A stretch of 13,505 nucleotides of DNA, from positions 1-13,505 of the forward strand of contig WAMJ01000142.1 in assembly GCA_015522385.1 (NCBI GenBank), in the 5' to 3' direction. This document shows, piece after piece, positions 7,930 through 13,505 of this stretch (positions within the stretch are counted from its first letter, which is position 1; each line of letters starts with the position of its first letter). The position numbers were made by a program, and so were the translations under genes. The stretch is from Candidatus Heimdallarchaeota archaeon (GTDB lineage Archaea > Asgardarchaeota > Heimdallarchaeia > Heimdallarchaeales > Kariarchaeaceae). Under the pieces are notes generated by a model that worked only from the letters and a program-made list of their open reading frames with translations, made no database searches and was not told where the DNA came from.

Positions 7930-8928
7930 ATGGACAGGGCCGTAAGAAGAGGACTCGTGGTATCCCTGCTTGAGTATATCATCTTCTTCACCACACCTCT
8001 CTATGTCGATCTGGAAGGTAAGTTCTACGAGTACTATAATGATGATGTCGGGCTTTCGAGGTTTTATAGGAATTCTAATTATCACATCCCTATCTTTTTT
8101 TTAAGGCATGAACTGCTTCTCTTAGTTCTGATCCTGTCCCAACTCGCATTCTGGTACGCGGTGGGAAGGAGGGATAAACTATCATCTTGGGTTGTATTAT
8201 TCAATCTCTCCTACACCATGCTTATCGTCATTACTCATGTCTGGATAATATTGAATGATATTGCTATAATATTGGACAATGGGGGTAAGGATCCACTATT
8301 GTGGATTCTACGTGCCTATAATTTTCCCCTTGAGATTAGTCTCATAATGTTGTCCTCCATCTACCGAGTGTACCTTCTCATGGGGATGAGAAACCCCCGT
8401 ATCTCCCCTCTGATGCAGGTCAGGAAATTAATAAAGAGATTTCGGGGCTCGGACCGAGTCACCAAGCTACACATTTTTGTGTTCTTTACACCGTTTCTCC
8501 TCAACTTGATGTACCTCCTGCTCTTGATGGTGGCTTATGGCCGAATCATCCCCAGATTTCTCCGGGTCAGGTTTGATTTGATCATAGACCAAGATAGTGT
8601 TTGGCGGGGTAATATATGGCGTTTTGTCGATGTCACAATTAGGTGGCACTTCCGTATCCAACTCCTCGTCTGGCTCGTGTACTGGTTTCTCAGGATCAGA
8701 TACCCAAGGGCAGTATCGAAATATCTAAGCTTCCCTGCAATGGTTACGTACTATGCACAGATCATGATGCTCACCCATTATGTCTTTGGATTTGGAGACA
8801 GTTTTCCCTGGGCCCTCTGGATTCAGCTCTACCACCTTGTTGTCTGGTGCCTGATCTGGTTCATAGGATGGCGGATTGAGCTGAGGGGCAGACGGACTAC
8901 AATACAGTCACTCTACCCGCTGGCGTGA
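7930..8928 (+). CDS. Polytopic membrane protein, unrecognised family
   Basis: This 332-aa protein is rich in Trp, Tyr, Leu, Ile and Arg and has about seven or eight hydrophobic stretches (roughly residues 9-27, 54-78, 85-110, 130-151, 182-203, 240-255, 266-286, 293-315). A basic cytoplasmic-type loop lies at 153-180 (RNPRISPLMQVRKLIKRFRG). I recognise no catalytic motif or family. It begins 10 bp after the subtilase stop with no clear ribosome binding site, so it is most likely read on the subtilase transcript and may serve the same process (anchoring, export or immunity are guesses). A run of eight T at about 8095-8102 lies within the coding sequence, but the frame remains open through it. 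The gene is convergent with the DUF422-type gene that follows. Confidence 0.65.
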   Translation: MDRAVRRGLVVSLLEYIIFFTTPLYVDLEGKFYEYYNDDVGLSRFYRNSNYHIPIFFLRHELLLLVLILSQLAFWYAVGRRDKLSSWVVLFNLSYTMLIVITHVWIILNDIAIILDNGGKDPLLWILRAYNFPLEISLIMLSSIYRVYLLMGMRNPRISPLMQVRKLIKRFRGSDRVTKLHIFVFFTPFLLNLMYLLLLMVAYGRIIPRFLRVRFDLIIDQDSVWRGNIWRFVDVTIRWHFRIQLLVWLVYWFLRIRYPRAVSKYLSFPAMVTYYAQIMMLTHYVFGFGDSFPWALWIQLYHLVVWCLIWFIGWRIELRGRRTTIQSLYPLA

Positions 8929-8985
8929 GGTCTTCATCGTTTCCAAGGGCGAATATACGGCAGTGTAATACCAGAGTCCTCATGA

Positions 8986-9993
8986 TTAGGTATCTGCCCT
9001 GTGTGTCTTCTCTGCCAGTGCGTGCAGGAGTAGTGCGAATCCCAAGAGCAACAGTTCGATCCACAGAATCAGTGGAATCGTGGACCACAGCCCGAGAAGG
9101 AGGTAAACTCCGAGGAAGTACGTGTGGAAGATCGCGAAGACTGGGAGTGAGTCCATGGCACTTGTATATGTCACATGCAAGGTATTCATCGTCTGATGAT
9201 CCCTTCCGAGCTCCCCTGTAGTAATGTCAGGACCTCCAGTGGTGGTGGTTTTTTCAGATTCAGAAATTCCACTTGAATTATCACCCCGTTGCTCGTTCAC
9301 AAGTCTGAGCTCGAAGAGTGAGAGGGCGAAGACAAGCACCGCTACCGCGATTGGAAGAAGCTGGTAGACGAGCGGTCCTATGAGCCACCTGAGTCCCAGT
9401 GCGAAGTACAGCCCGATCGACCCCACAATGAGCACGAAGAGCGGGAGGTAGGCGACGACCGGTGCCAGAAGGAAGTACAGGAACAGACCCCGTCCAAGCG
9501 GCAGGCGACGGGAGCGGCGGATGACGACCGAGTAGATCAGCACCACGTAGAGCCACGAGGTCAGGTTGCCCCACGGCACCCCGTAGAACCCCAGGTCGGT
9601 AGGGTAGTCCAGCAGCGGGATCTGCCAGTTCCAGAAGCCTCCCTCCACCCTGATGGCAATCACGTCCATCGAGAGGTCGATGCTCAGGGCGATCACCGCG
9701 TCCGCAACCGGACGGAAACGGATGCCAAGGCGGTCGGTGAGCGATATGCTTGAGGTGATGATCAGGCCCCACCCCATGGCGATGACCAGCGGCACATTCA
9801 CCGGTGGATGTCCCAACTGCAGCAGGAAACGCTCCGAGTAGTGGTAGTTGTCGTTGATCAGGATGTTGAAGTACTCCAGGGTGAGACCGAAGAGAGAAGT
9901 TGACAGCAGCTCGTACAGTCTTCTGCCTCTGAGGACGAGAAGCCTCCACGCGTAGACGGCGAGGACCAATAACTCGAAGACTGTAGTGAGCAC
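8986..9993 (-). CDS. DUF422-type membrane protein (CruF-like carotenoid biosynthesis family)
   Basis: This 335-aa membrane protein shows features of the DUF422 family, which includes CruF, the bisanhydrobacterioruberin hydratase of haloarchaea. They are E40 followed by NYHYSE (49-54), NVPLVIAMGW (66-75), acidic segment SIDLSMD (104-110), GGFWNW (118-123) and YGVPWGNLTSW (137-147). About six spans cover residues 1-230, the usual family core. Then comes a hydrophilic Ser/Thr/Gly loop (about 232-280) and two more hydrophobic segments (283-303, 305-327), an unusual extension. The GTG start at 9993 sits about 25 bp after a TATA-like element and fits leaderless translation. The N-terminal two thirds are markedly G+C-richer than the flanking genes, the C-terminal third less so. 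No other carotenoid gene is in the window, so an actual carotenoid role is uncertain. The family call rests on remembered motifs. Confidence 0.65.
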   Translation of the reverse strand: MLTTVFELLVLAVYAWRLLVLRGRRLYELLSTSLFGLTLEYFNILINDNYHYSERFLLQLGHPPVNVPLVIAMGWGLIITSSISLTDRLGIRFRPVADAVIALSIDLSMDVIAIRVEGGFWNWQIPLLDYPTDLGFYGVPWGNLTSWLYVVLIYSVVIRRSRRLPLGRGLFLYFLLAPVVAYLPLFVLIVGSIGLYFALGLRWLIGPLVYQLLPIAVAVLVFALSLFELRLVNEQRGDNSSGISESEKTTTTGGPDITTGELGRDHQTMNTLHVTYTSAMDSLPVFAIFHTYFLGVYLLLGLWSTIPLILWIELLLLGFALLLHALAEKTHRADT

Positions 9994-10030
9994 CGATGCC
10001 CCGTGGGAGTGGGGGTATAAGAATGTTCCA
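9968..10030 (+). repeat. Left copy of a ~63-bp diverged direct repeat (promoter and 5' end of DUF422-type gene)
   Basis: These 63 bases match 11945-12006 in the same orientation, with about nine mismatches and one gap by eye. The right-hand 20 bases (10011-10030, around GTATAAGAATGTTCCA) are identical. This copy includes the TATA-like box, GTG start and first eight codons of the DUF422-type gene. The repeat pair brackets the three-gene cassette exactly: it ends 62 bp before the first gene, and the other copy begins 3 bp after the last stop codon. Confidence 0.85.
10013..10024 (-). promoter_or_regulatory. TATA-like box of the DUF422-type gene
   Basis: Read on the minus strand, the sequence ATTCTTATACC lies about 25 bp before the GTG start at 9993, the normal distance from an archaeal TATA box to the transcription start, so the mRNA is probably leaderless. 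The same element recurs in the diverged repeat near 11990-12000. Confidence 0.5.
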
Positions 10031-10083
10031 TGACATCGTCTAGATTTTCAATGCTTCATTTCTACTCATTTACCTCCGAAAGC

Positions 10084-10092
10084 TAAATATAT
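10084..10092 (+). promoter_or_regulatory. TATA-like element at the cassette start
   Basis: The A/T-rich string TAAATATAT directly abuts the ATG at 10093. If it is the TATA box, transcription would begin about 22-28 bp downstream, near the in-frame TTG at 10114 (codon 8), making that TTG a leaderless start. If the ATG at 10093 is right, the promoter must lie further upstream, where the sequence is less distinctive. Confidence 0.35.
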
Positions 10093-10815
10093 ATGGAATC
10101 GCATTTGCTCCTGTTGAGAATCGGAAAACCACCATTGGAATCATTCAGCATTCGCTTCAACTTCAATGTGATTGACGAGGTGAAACTCAGGGATCTAAGT
10201 GAGTTTGTCGACTCTCTTCAAGAAATATATTCTATCCCGCCAAGGATCATTCTCCCTCTCCCCCAGTCCTTTTCTATGGGAGCTGTTCCATTCACCCTCC
10301 GCTCGAAAAAGATGGATAGAAGTGTCGAGATAGTTCAGGACTATGTACTGATGCAGACCCAGAGCTATAAGTCTTGGGAGCAGGAACGGGATATCGTGGT
10401 ACATGTACTAGAATCACTGAAGAAACACTTAGGAGTTAGTGGAATCTCTGAAGTAATTATGATCTACATAGATGCTTTCGATCTCCCCTCAGAGGGATTC
10501 TCACTCTCTAACTGGTTCAACCTCTATGTCAACTCACCCGGGTGGAATCTCACGTATGACGACCTTCATATTGGTGTCTCAATGAAAGAGGAAGGAATGA
10601 AGACAATCTGCAAACTAAGGGGTTTGCCAAAGGGGAATAGCTCTGCATCCTATCATTTCAAGCTGGAAACCCTCGTTATAACTGAGCAAATCAGCCATAC
10701 CAAAAATCCGAAAGAGCTGGTAGATAGGATGCACGACATACTCATAAAAAGATTCAAAGAGGTTCTGACACCAGAGACCAAGAGGTTAATAGAGATGGAG
10801 GGTGGTCAGAGATGA
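10093..10815 (+). CDS. TIGR04255-like protein (sporadically distributed family), first gene of a three-gene cassette
   Basis: This 240-aa soluble protein resembles the TIGR04255 family in size and pattern: an N-terminal PPLESFSIRFNF (about 13-24), a central QSYKSWEQERDIV (90-102) matching the family's Y-x-x-W-E motif, and SEVIMIYIDAFDLP (119-132) in the place of the family's strand-turn segment. A C-terminal helix MHDILIKRFKEVLTPET (213-229) corresponds to the usual H-x-x-x-x-x-F...T ending. Family function is unknown; members occur patchily, which points to horizontal transfer. The stop overlaps the next start (ATGA), so the gene is translationally coupled to the following one. The start is uncertain: the ATG used here, or the TTG at 10114, given the TATA-like element abutting the ATG. 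The family call is from memory of motifs; the ORF itself is solid. Confidence 0.65.
   Translation: MESHLLLLRIGKPPLESFSIRFNFNVIDEVKLRDLSEFVDSLQEIYSIPPRIILPLPQSFSMGAVPFTLRSKKMDRSVEIVQDYVLMQTQSYKSWEQERDIVVHVLESLKKHLGVSGISEVIMIYIDAFDLPSEGFSLSNWFNLYVNSPGWNLTYDDLHIGVSMKEEGMKTICKLRGLPKGNSSASYHFKLETLVITEQISHTKNPKELVDRMHDILIKRFKEVLTPETKRLIEMEGGQR
10797..10806 (+). promoter_or_regulatory. Ribosome binding site for the second cassette gene
   Basis: GGAGGGTGGT lies 5-10 nt before the ATG at 10812, inside the end of the preceding gene. It matches the complement of the archaeal 16S rRNA 3' end (GGAGGTG type) and confirms the overlapping ATGA start. Confidence 0.65.
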
Positions 10816-11303
10816 TCAACACCCCCTCATGGGCACACAGTACGTCCAATTATATGACTAAGCAATCCCAGAAGTATAACATTCTGCAAGGTAAGGATTT
10901 TTCGTGGCCGCTGGGAGAAAACACCACTTCTTTCCCCGATTTTGATATATCTGTTCTTCAGGAAAAATTCCACGAAGTAGTGATGCAGTTGGTAGAGGAG
11001 GGTAGGCTTCAAAACATAATGGCACTCTACGAACATTTCAACCAAATATCTCTGAAGAACAACAGGATGAATTTCGTTCCCTCACCGAAAACACTCCTTT
11101 TCATCCTTAACTCCCTCCGTTTTGGGAAGATCCAGAACTGGCAGATTGTTAGGGATCTTACCTACAATCTCAGTGCCATTGATGAGGAAACAGTTAGGTT
11201 GCGATCACGGATACTCTCTATCATCAGTGTACTTGCGAGGGAGAAGGAGAAGGACGAGGAACTGAACATGTGGCTCATAGACCTAGTTGAGGATCGATTA
11301 TGA
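10812..11303 (+). CDS. Small predicted helical protein, middle gene of the three-gene cassette
   Basis: This 163-aa protein is of no family I recognise. After a polar N-terminus (1-46) it is mostly helix-forming: FDISVLQEKFHEVVMQLVEEGRLQNIMALYEHFNQIS (44-80 region), TLLFILNSLRF (94-104), a DEETVRLRSRILSIISVLAREKEKDEEL segment (124-151) and a C-terminal WLIDLVEDRL. It shows no signal peptide, membrane span or catalytic motif. Its start overlaps the upstream stop as ATGA and is preceded by a strong ribosome binding site (10797-10806). Its own stop overlaps the next start in the same way. Such tight coupling suggests that the three products are made in fixed ratio and may form a complex. Confidence 0.7.
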   Translation: MINTPSWAHSTSNYMTKQSQKYNILQGKDFSWPLGENTTSFPDFDISVLQEKFHEVVMQLVEEGRLQNIMALYEHFNQISLKNNRMNFVPSPKTLLFILNSLRFGKIQNWQIVRDLTYNLSAIDEETVRLRSRILSIISVLAREKEKDEELNMWLIDLVEDRL

Positions 11304-11941
11304 TCTATCGTTTCGAACACAATAATAAGCTAGAGCAGGGGGATATCCTCAAGAATCTCCCGTACTTTGACCCATTCACCGACGGGTTCATCGAGGATTG
11401 GGTATCTGCCATCAAGCACCCAGATCAGGGCGATGCAACGATACCAGATGCTGAACCCATATCAAAATGCGGCGTTCTCCTTACACAGTCATGCGATATC
11501 CGACCGGAGAACAACATCCTTTTTGCAGAAATAAAGGCTTACTCAATTAATATCAAGAAACCGAGAAGCCGAGTTAAAAAAATTCGGAAGGTCATACGGG
11601 ACGAGACTAGGACCTACTTTCTTCCTGCCGATGGATCCATCCAAGCTCCCATTGAATTCCCTGCGACAGTCGATTTCAGAAGGATATTCGCGGTTCCAGC
11701 TAAACTCATCCTTCAAGATTTGAGCATATTCTTCGTAGCAAGATTGAAGGAACCAGCGGTTGTCATCCTCAAGGAGAAGATTTCGAGGTTCTTTTCACGG
11801 TTGGCGTTCGACGATGTAATATTCTTCCAAGACGGGGATATCGCTCCTTACATTGACGAGTTCACGGGGGAGACCAGTGAGAGCGTTGAACAGGCACTAA
11901 GAAAGGTGGGGAGAACCCTGCCCGATGGCAGTTCTAGCTGA
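11300..11941 (+). CDS. GDI...LTQSCD-motif protein of unknown function, third gene of the cassette
   Basis: This 213-aa soluble protein has a motif order I recall from uncharacterised bacterial proteins: LEQGDILKNLP (11-21), GVLLTQSCDI (58-67), TYFLPADG (105-112), PATVDFRRIF (121-130), ARLKEPA (147-153) and FFSRLAFDD (164-172). I cannot name the family or give a function. The buried TQSCD with Asp66 and the VDFR strand are the best candidates for a functional site. The ATG overlaps the preceding stop (ATGA), with GAGGAT about 8 nt upstream. The C-terminal tail (DGSSS) is polar. The stop codon lies 3 bp before the right copy of the diverged repeat, so this is the last gene of the cassette. Patchy distribution and the TIGR04255-like neighbour make a defence or toxin-antitoxin-like role possible, unproven. 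Confidence 0.7.
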   Translation: MIYRFEHNNKLEQGDILKNLPYFDPFTDGFIEDWVSAIKHPDQGDATIPDAEPISKCGVLLTQSCDIRPENNILFAEIKAYSINIKKPRSRVKKIRKVIRDETRTYFLPADGSIQAPIEFPATVDFRRIFAVPAKLILQDLSIFFVARLKEPAVVILKEKISRFFSRLAFDDVIFFQDGDIAPYIDEFTGETSESVEQALRKVGRTLPDGSSS

Positions 11942-11944
11942 GCG

Positions 11945-12006
11945 AATAACAAGAGACTGTGGTGAGTACCGATTCCACGTGAGAGCGGGGGTATAAGAAT
12001 GTTCCA
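11945..12006 (+). pseudogene. Right copy of the ~63-bp repeat: dead remnant of the promoter and 5' end of a DUF422-type gene
   Basis: Read on the minus strand, this copy keeps the TATA-like ATTCTTATACC and the context of the first codons (VLTTV), but the start is GTA instead of GTG, and after five matching codons the frame diverges and reaches TAG inside the 3' end of the preceding cassette gene. Identity with 9968-10030 is about 84% by eye, with a perfect 20-base core. It is most simply a leftover from duplication at the cassette insertion point. Confidence 0.6.
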
Positions 12007-12010
12007 CGTG
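11973..12010. promoter_or_regulatory. Two TTCCACGTG direct repeats flanking a TATA-like element
   Basis: TTCCACGTG occurs at 11973-11981 and 12002-12010, 29 bp apart, on either side of GTATAAG (11991-11997). Each contains the palindrome CACGTG. The corresponding positions in the left repeat copy have degenerated. They could be regulator binding sites, or chance within a duplicated sequence. Confidence 0.3.
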
Positions 12011-12017
12011 CGGGTAC

Positions 12018-12134
12018 ATGAACCTCAGTCGAACTTCAGTCAAATTCGTGCTGGGCTACTGCACTTGGAGTTGGGGGTGCTCCACCGACTTCGGTTCAAC
12101 GGAATCAGGACAATATGTCCTTGAATATGGATAA
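12018..12134 (+). CDS. Possible small ORF of 38 codons
   Basis: An ATG at 12018 opens a 38-codon frame ending in TAA at 12132-12134. It lies about 23 bp after GTATAAGAAT (11991-12000), a spacing that would suit leaderless translation. The product begins MNLSRTSVKFVLGYCTWSWG and contains two cysteines separated by five residues (C15 and C21). There is no ribosome binding site or recognisable family, and the upstream TATA-like element is better explained as belonging to the minus strand, so coding is doubtful. Confidence 0.2.
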   Translation: MNLSRTSVKFVLGYCTWSWGCSTDFGSTESGQYVLEYG

Positions 12135-12294
12135 ATACGCGTCACATTCAAATAATTGTTGAATGTACTCGACTGTCCTTAGAAGGCTTGATTTCTCAAT
12201 CGATAGGCAACTCATCTTTGATCTACTAGAGGCAAGTTATTGTTCTATTTTCACGTAAACGATACAGCCAAAGCTTTATGTTAATATTATGTCA

Positions 12295-12303
12295 CTTAAT
12301 ATA
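12295..12303 (+). promoter_or_regulatory. TATA-like element before the 377-aa gene
   Basis: CTTAATATA lies about 20 bp before the ATG at 12321, with a further A/T-rich stretch (TTTATGTTAATATTA, about 12276-12290) behind it. A weak purine-rich site AGAAGGGG directly precedes the start. This indicates a separate transcript from the three-gene cassette. Confidence 0.4.
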
Positions 12304-12320
12304 GTGATAGAAGGGGTCAT

Positions 12321-13454
12321 ATGACAGAGGATGAGGACCAAGTGTCCAAAATACGGACAAGAAAGGAACTAGTCCATACTGTAGATCGTCTAATTAACGA
12401 GTCAGCAATTAGACTGAGGGAGAACAGACGTTTCCCGGAGAATATATCCAAGGTCAAGTCATATCTCATTGAGTCAAATTCACGAATAGAGGACATAGAA
12501 TTCTCCAAACTGGTGAGGGTCGAGGAGTTGGATGACAAGAATCTATACGGAATGACTGTCAAGAACCAAAACCAGAAAAAGCCCATCAAACTTTTCGCTG
12601 ACACAACAGATGCCAGATTCTGGACTGTATATAGCTTCGACAAATCTCAAGAGTCGGACAGTCGGATTAGTCACATTGTCAACCACTCGTTCAACAGGCT
12701 TGACTACTTGTGGTTCTCGAATGAGTTTCTGACAAGAATACGGGAGATGGGGTCTCTGAAGGAGATATCGGCATCCTTCCACGATGAGATATCCGAGGAA
12801 AGGGAGGATATATCTTCTCCCGATTACTCACTACGGATTTGGGGTCAGTCCGGTTCTGAGGTCTACAATATCATAAAGGAGCATCCGTCCTTCCGAAACT
12901 CAAGTACTCTGACAGGATTAGAGGTTCGATTTTCACGGGACATAGAGTACAACCACGGAGAGAGAGAATTCTATGTGGACGAGAGGGTGAATTTCGACGG
13001 AAAAATCTCAGTCAAGGGAACAAAAGCAGAGCTTCACTTCGATTTCCTCCAGCAGATCAAAAGTTCCTACCAAGATCTCATCGCACAGATTGAGAGTAAC
13101 CAACTACACATTGAGTCCGCGGACGGACGGTTACATCTGCATGGAAATTCCTTTGAGTTCGAGTTCTCCCGTACGATTCAGGACTATTCCCGATTCGTAA
13201 AGAGCCTTTTGGGAAGTAGTTCACTGCGCATAGCTGGTGTTGCCAACAGAATCTCACGGAATCACCATATAATACCAGCTATAGACCTTCACAACGGGGA
13301 CAGGGTAGATATTGAGGTCTTTGGTAACAAGATCTTTGTGAATCTGTGGGAGGGGGCTTGTGGGAACACTGTACTGAGGATGATCACCAATCTGCAACAG
13401 GTCTTCGACTCGTCATCGCACATTGCTTATCCAACTACAGAGGTGAGGAGGTAG
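12321..13454 (+). CDS. Soluble protein of unknown function, 377 aa
   Basis: I recognise no family. The N-terminal 60 residues are charged and helical (RTRKELVHTVDRLINESAIRL region). Residues 62-110 look like beta-strands (KLVRVEEL, LYGMTV, PIKLFAD, FWTVYSF). A helical segment HIVNHSFNRLDYLWFSNEFL follows (118-137), then an acidic linker (155-168). The second half alternates strands and helices (LRIWGQSGSEVYNIIKEH, GLEVRFSRDIEY, KAELHFDFLQQIKSSYQDLIAQIE, RLHLHGNSFEFEF), and the end (RVDIEVFGNKIFVNLWEG) is beta-like with a final helix. There is no signal peptide or membrane span. It lies in the same orientation as the cassette but 379 bp downstream, with its own promoter-like sequence. It may be accessory to the cassette or independent. 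Confidence 0.7.
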   Translation: MTEDEDQVSKIRTRKELVHTVDRLINESAIRLRENRRFPENISKVKSYLIESNSRIEDIEFSKLVRVEELDDKNLYGMTVKNQNQKKPIKLFADTTDARFWTVYSFDKSQESDSRISHIVNHSFNRLDYLWFSNEFLTRIREMGSLKEISASFHDEISEEREDISSPDYSLRIWGQSGSEVYNIIKEHPSFRNSSTLTGLEVRFSRDIEYNHGEREFYVDERVNFDGKISVKGTKAELHFDFLQQIKSSYQDLIAQIESNQLHIESADGRLHLHGNSFEFEFSRTIQDYSRFVKSLLGSSSLRIAGVANRISRNHHIIPAIDLHNGDRVDIEVFGNKIFVNLWEGACGNTVLRMITNLQQVFDSSSHIAYPTTEVRR

Positions 13455-13505
13455 AACACCTGACCCTAACTGACCACACAAAACTATTCAATCTCATGAT
13501 CCATC

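Larger units (their letters stand above)
11942..12320. other. Intergenic region of 379 bp
   Basis: This stretch holds the right copy of the diverged repeat (11945-12006), two TTCCACGTG repeats, a possible 38-codon ORF (12018-12134), and from about 12130 an A/T-rich upstream region for the 377-aa gene. I see no tRNA, no clear stem-loop terminator and no other supported gene. Confidence 0.6.

Noticed and set aside
8090..8103. Run of eight T inside the membrane protein gene as a frameshift or slippage site
   Set aside because: The reading frame continues unbroken through the run, with membrane-type sequence on both sides, so there is no sign of a frameshift.
9281..10036. Minus-strand open frame of 251 codons overlapping the DUF422-type gene
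   Set aside because: It is another frame of the same G+C-rich stretch, giving an Arg/Pro/Gly-rich product with no membrane segments; the frame ending at 8986 has family motifs and a well-placed promoter.
10030..10086. Short open frame of 18 codons after the left repeat copy
   Set aside because: It is too short, with no ribosome binding site or conservation clue, and the corresponding TATA-like element is better placed for the minus-strand gene.
11942..12320. Intergenic stretch checked for tRNA, small RNA or CRISPR repeats
   Set aside because: No cloverleaf, no repeated spacer array and no convincing C/D-box pair was found; only the diverged repeat and A/T-rich promoter-like sequence were supported.

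Overview
The window looks archaeal. Several genes have an A/T-rich TATA-like element about 20-30 bp before the start codon and almost no leader (subtilase at 6597, carotenoid-type membrane protein at 9993). Where ribosome binding sites exist, they are GGAGG-type sites before internal genes of overlapping operons. Arginine is mostly AGG/AGA and isoleucine often ATA. I cannot place the lineage more precisely. Base composition is mosaic by eye: the left end (1-3213) and the 5' part of the 9993 gene are clearly richer in G+C than the rest, which fits an accessory region assembled from different sources.

Left block (1-3213). The 3' end of a Uma2-family nuclease gene converges, 7 bp apart, on a two-gene minus-strand operon. 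The operon encodes a 238-aa winged-helix/coiled-coil/winged-helix protein, followed with no gap by a 747-aa AAA+/STAND-like ATPase that carries a C-terminal PD-(D/E)xK nuclease domain with all its motif residues. An ATP-driven nuclease with a dedicated DNA-binding partner is a good candidate for an undescribed defence or DNA-processing system.

Middle block (3328-8928). A minus-strand operon encodes an ABC exporter: one ATPase and two similar-topology membrane proteins, each with an N-terminal hydrophobic segment, an extracytoplasmic domain of about 100 residues and about six to seven membrane spans. Divergent from it is a secreted subtilisin-like protease with a complete Asp-His-Ser triad, ending in a Gly/Ser linker and a two-cysteine tail. 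It is followed closely by an unrecognised membrane protein with about eight spans. ABC exporter plus secreted protease suggests export and processing of a peptide or surface protein, but this is inference.

Right block (8986-13454). A minus-strand membrane protein of the DUF422 (CruF-like carotenoid biosynthesis) type is followed by a compact plus-strand cassette of three genes with ATGA overlaps (10093-11941): a TIGR04255-like protein, a small helical protein, and a protein of the GDI...TQSCD...VDFR...RL type. The cassette is bracketed by two diverged direct copies (about 62-63 bp, about 84% identical by eye) of the promoter and 5' end of the DUF422 gene. The right-hand copy is a dead remnant whose start codon is GTA. 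The window ends with an unrecognised 377-aa soluble protein that has its own promoter-like region.

No tRNA, rRNA, CRISPR array, transposase or integrase gene was recognised.
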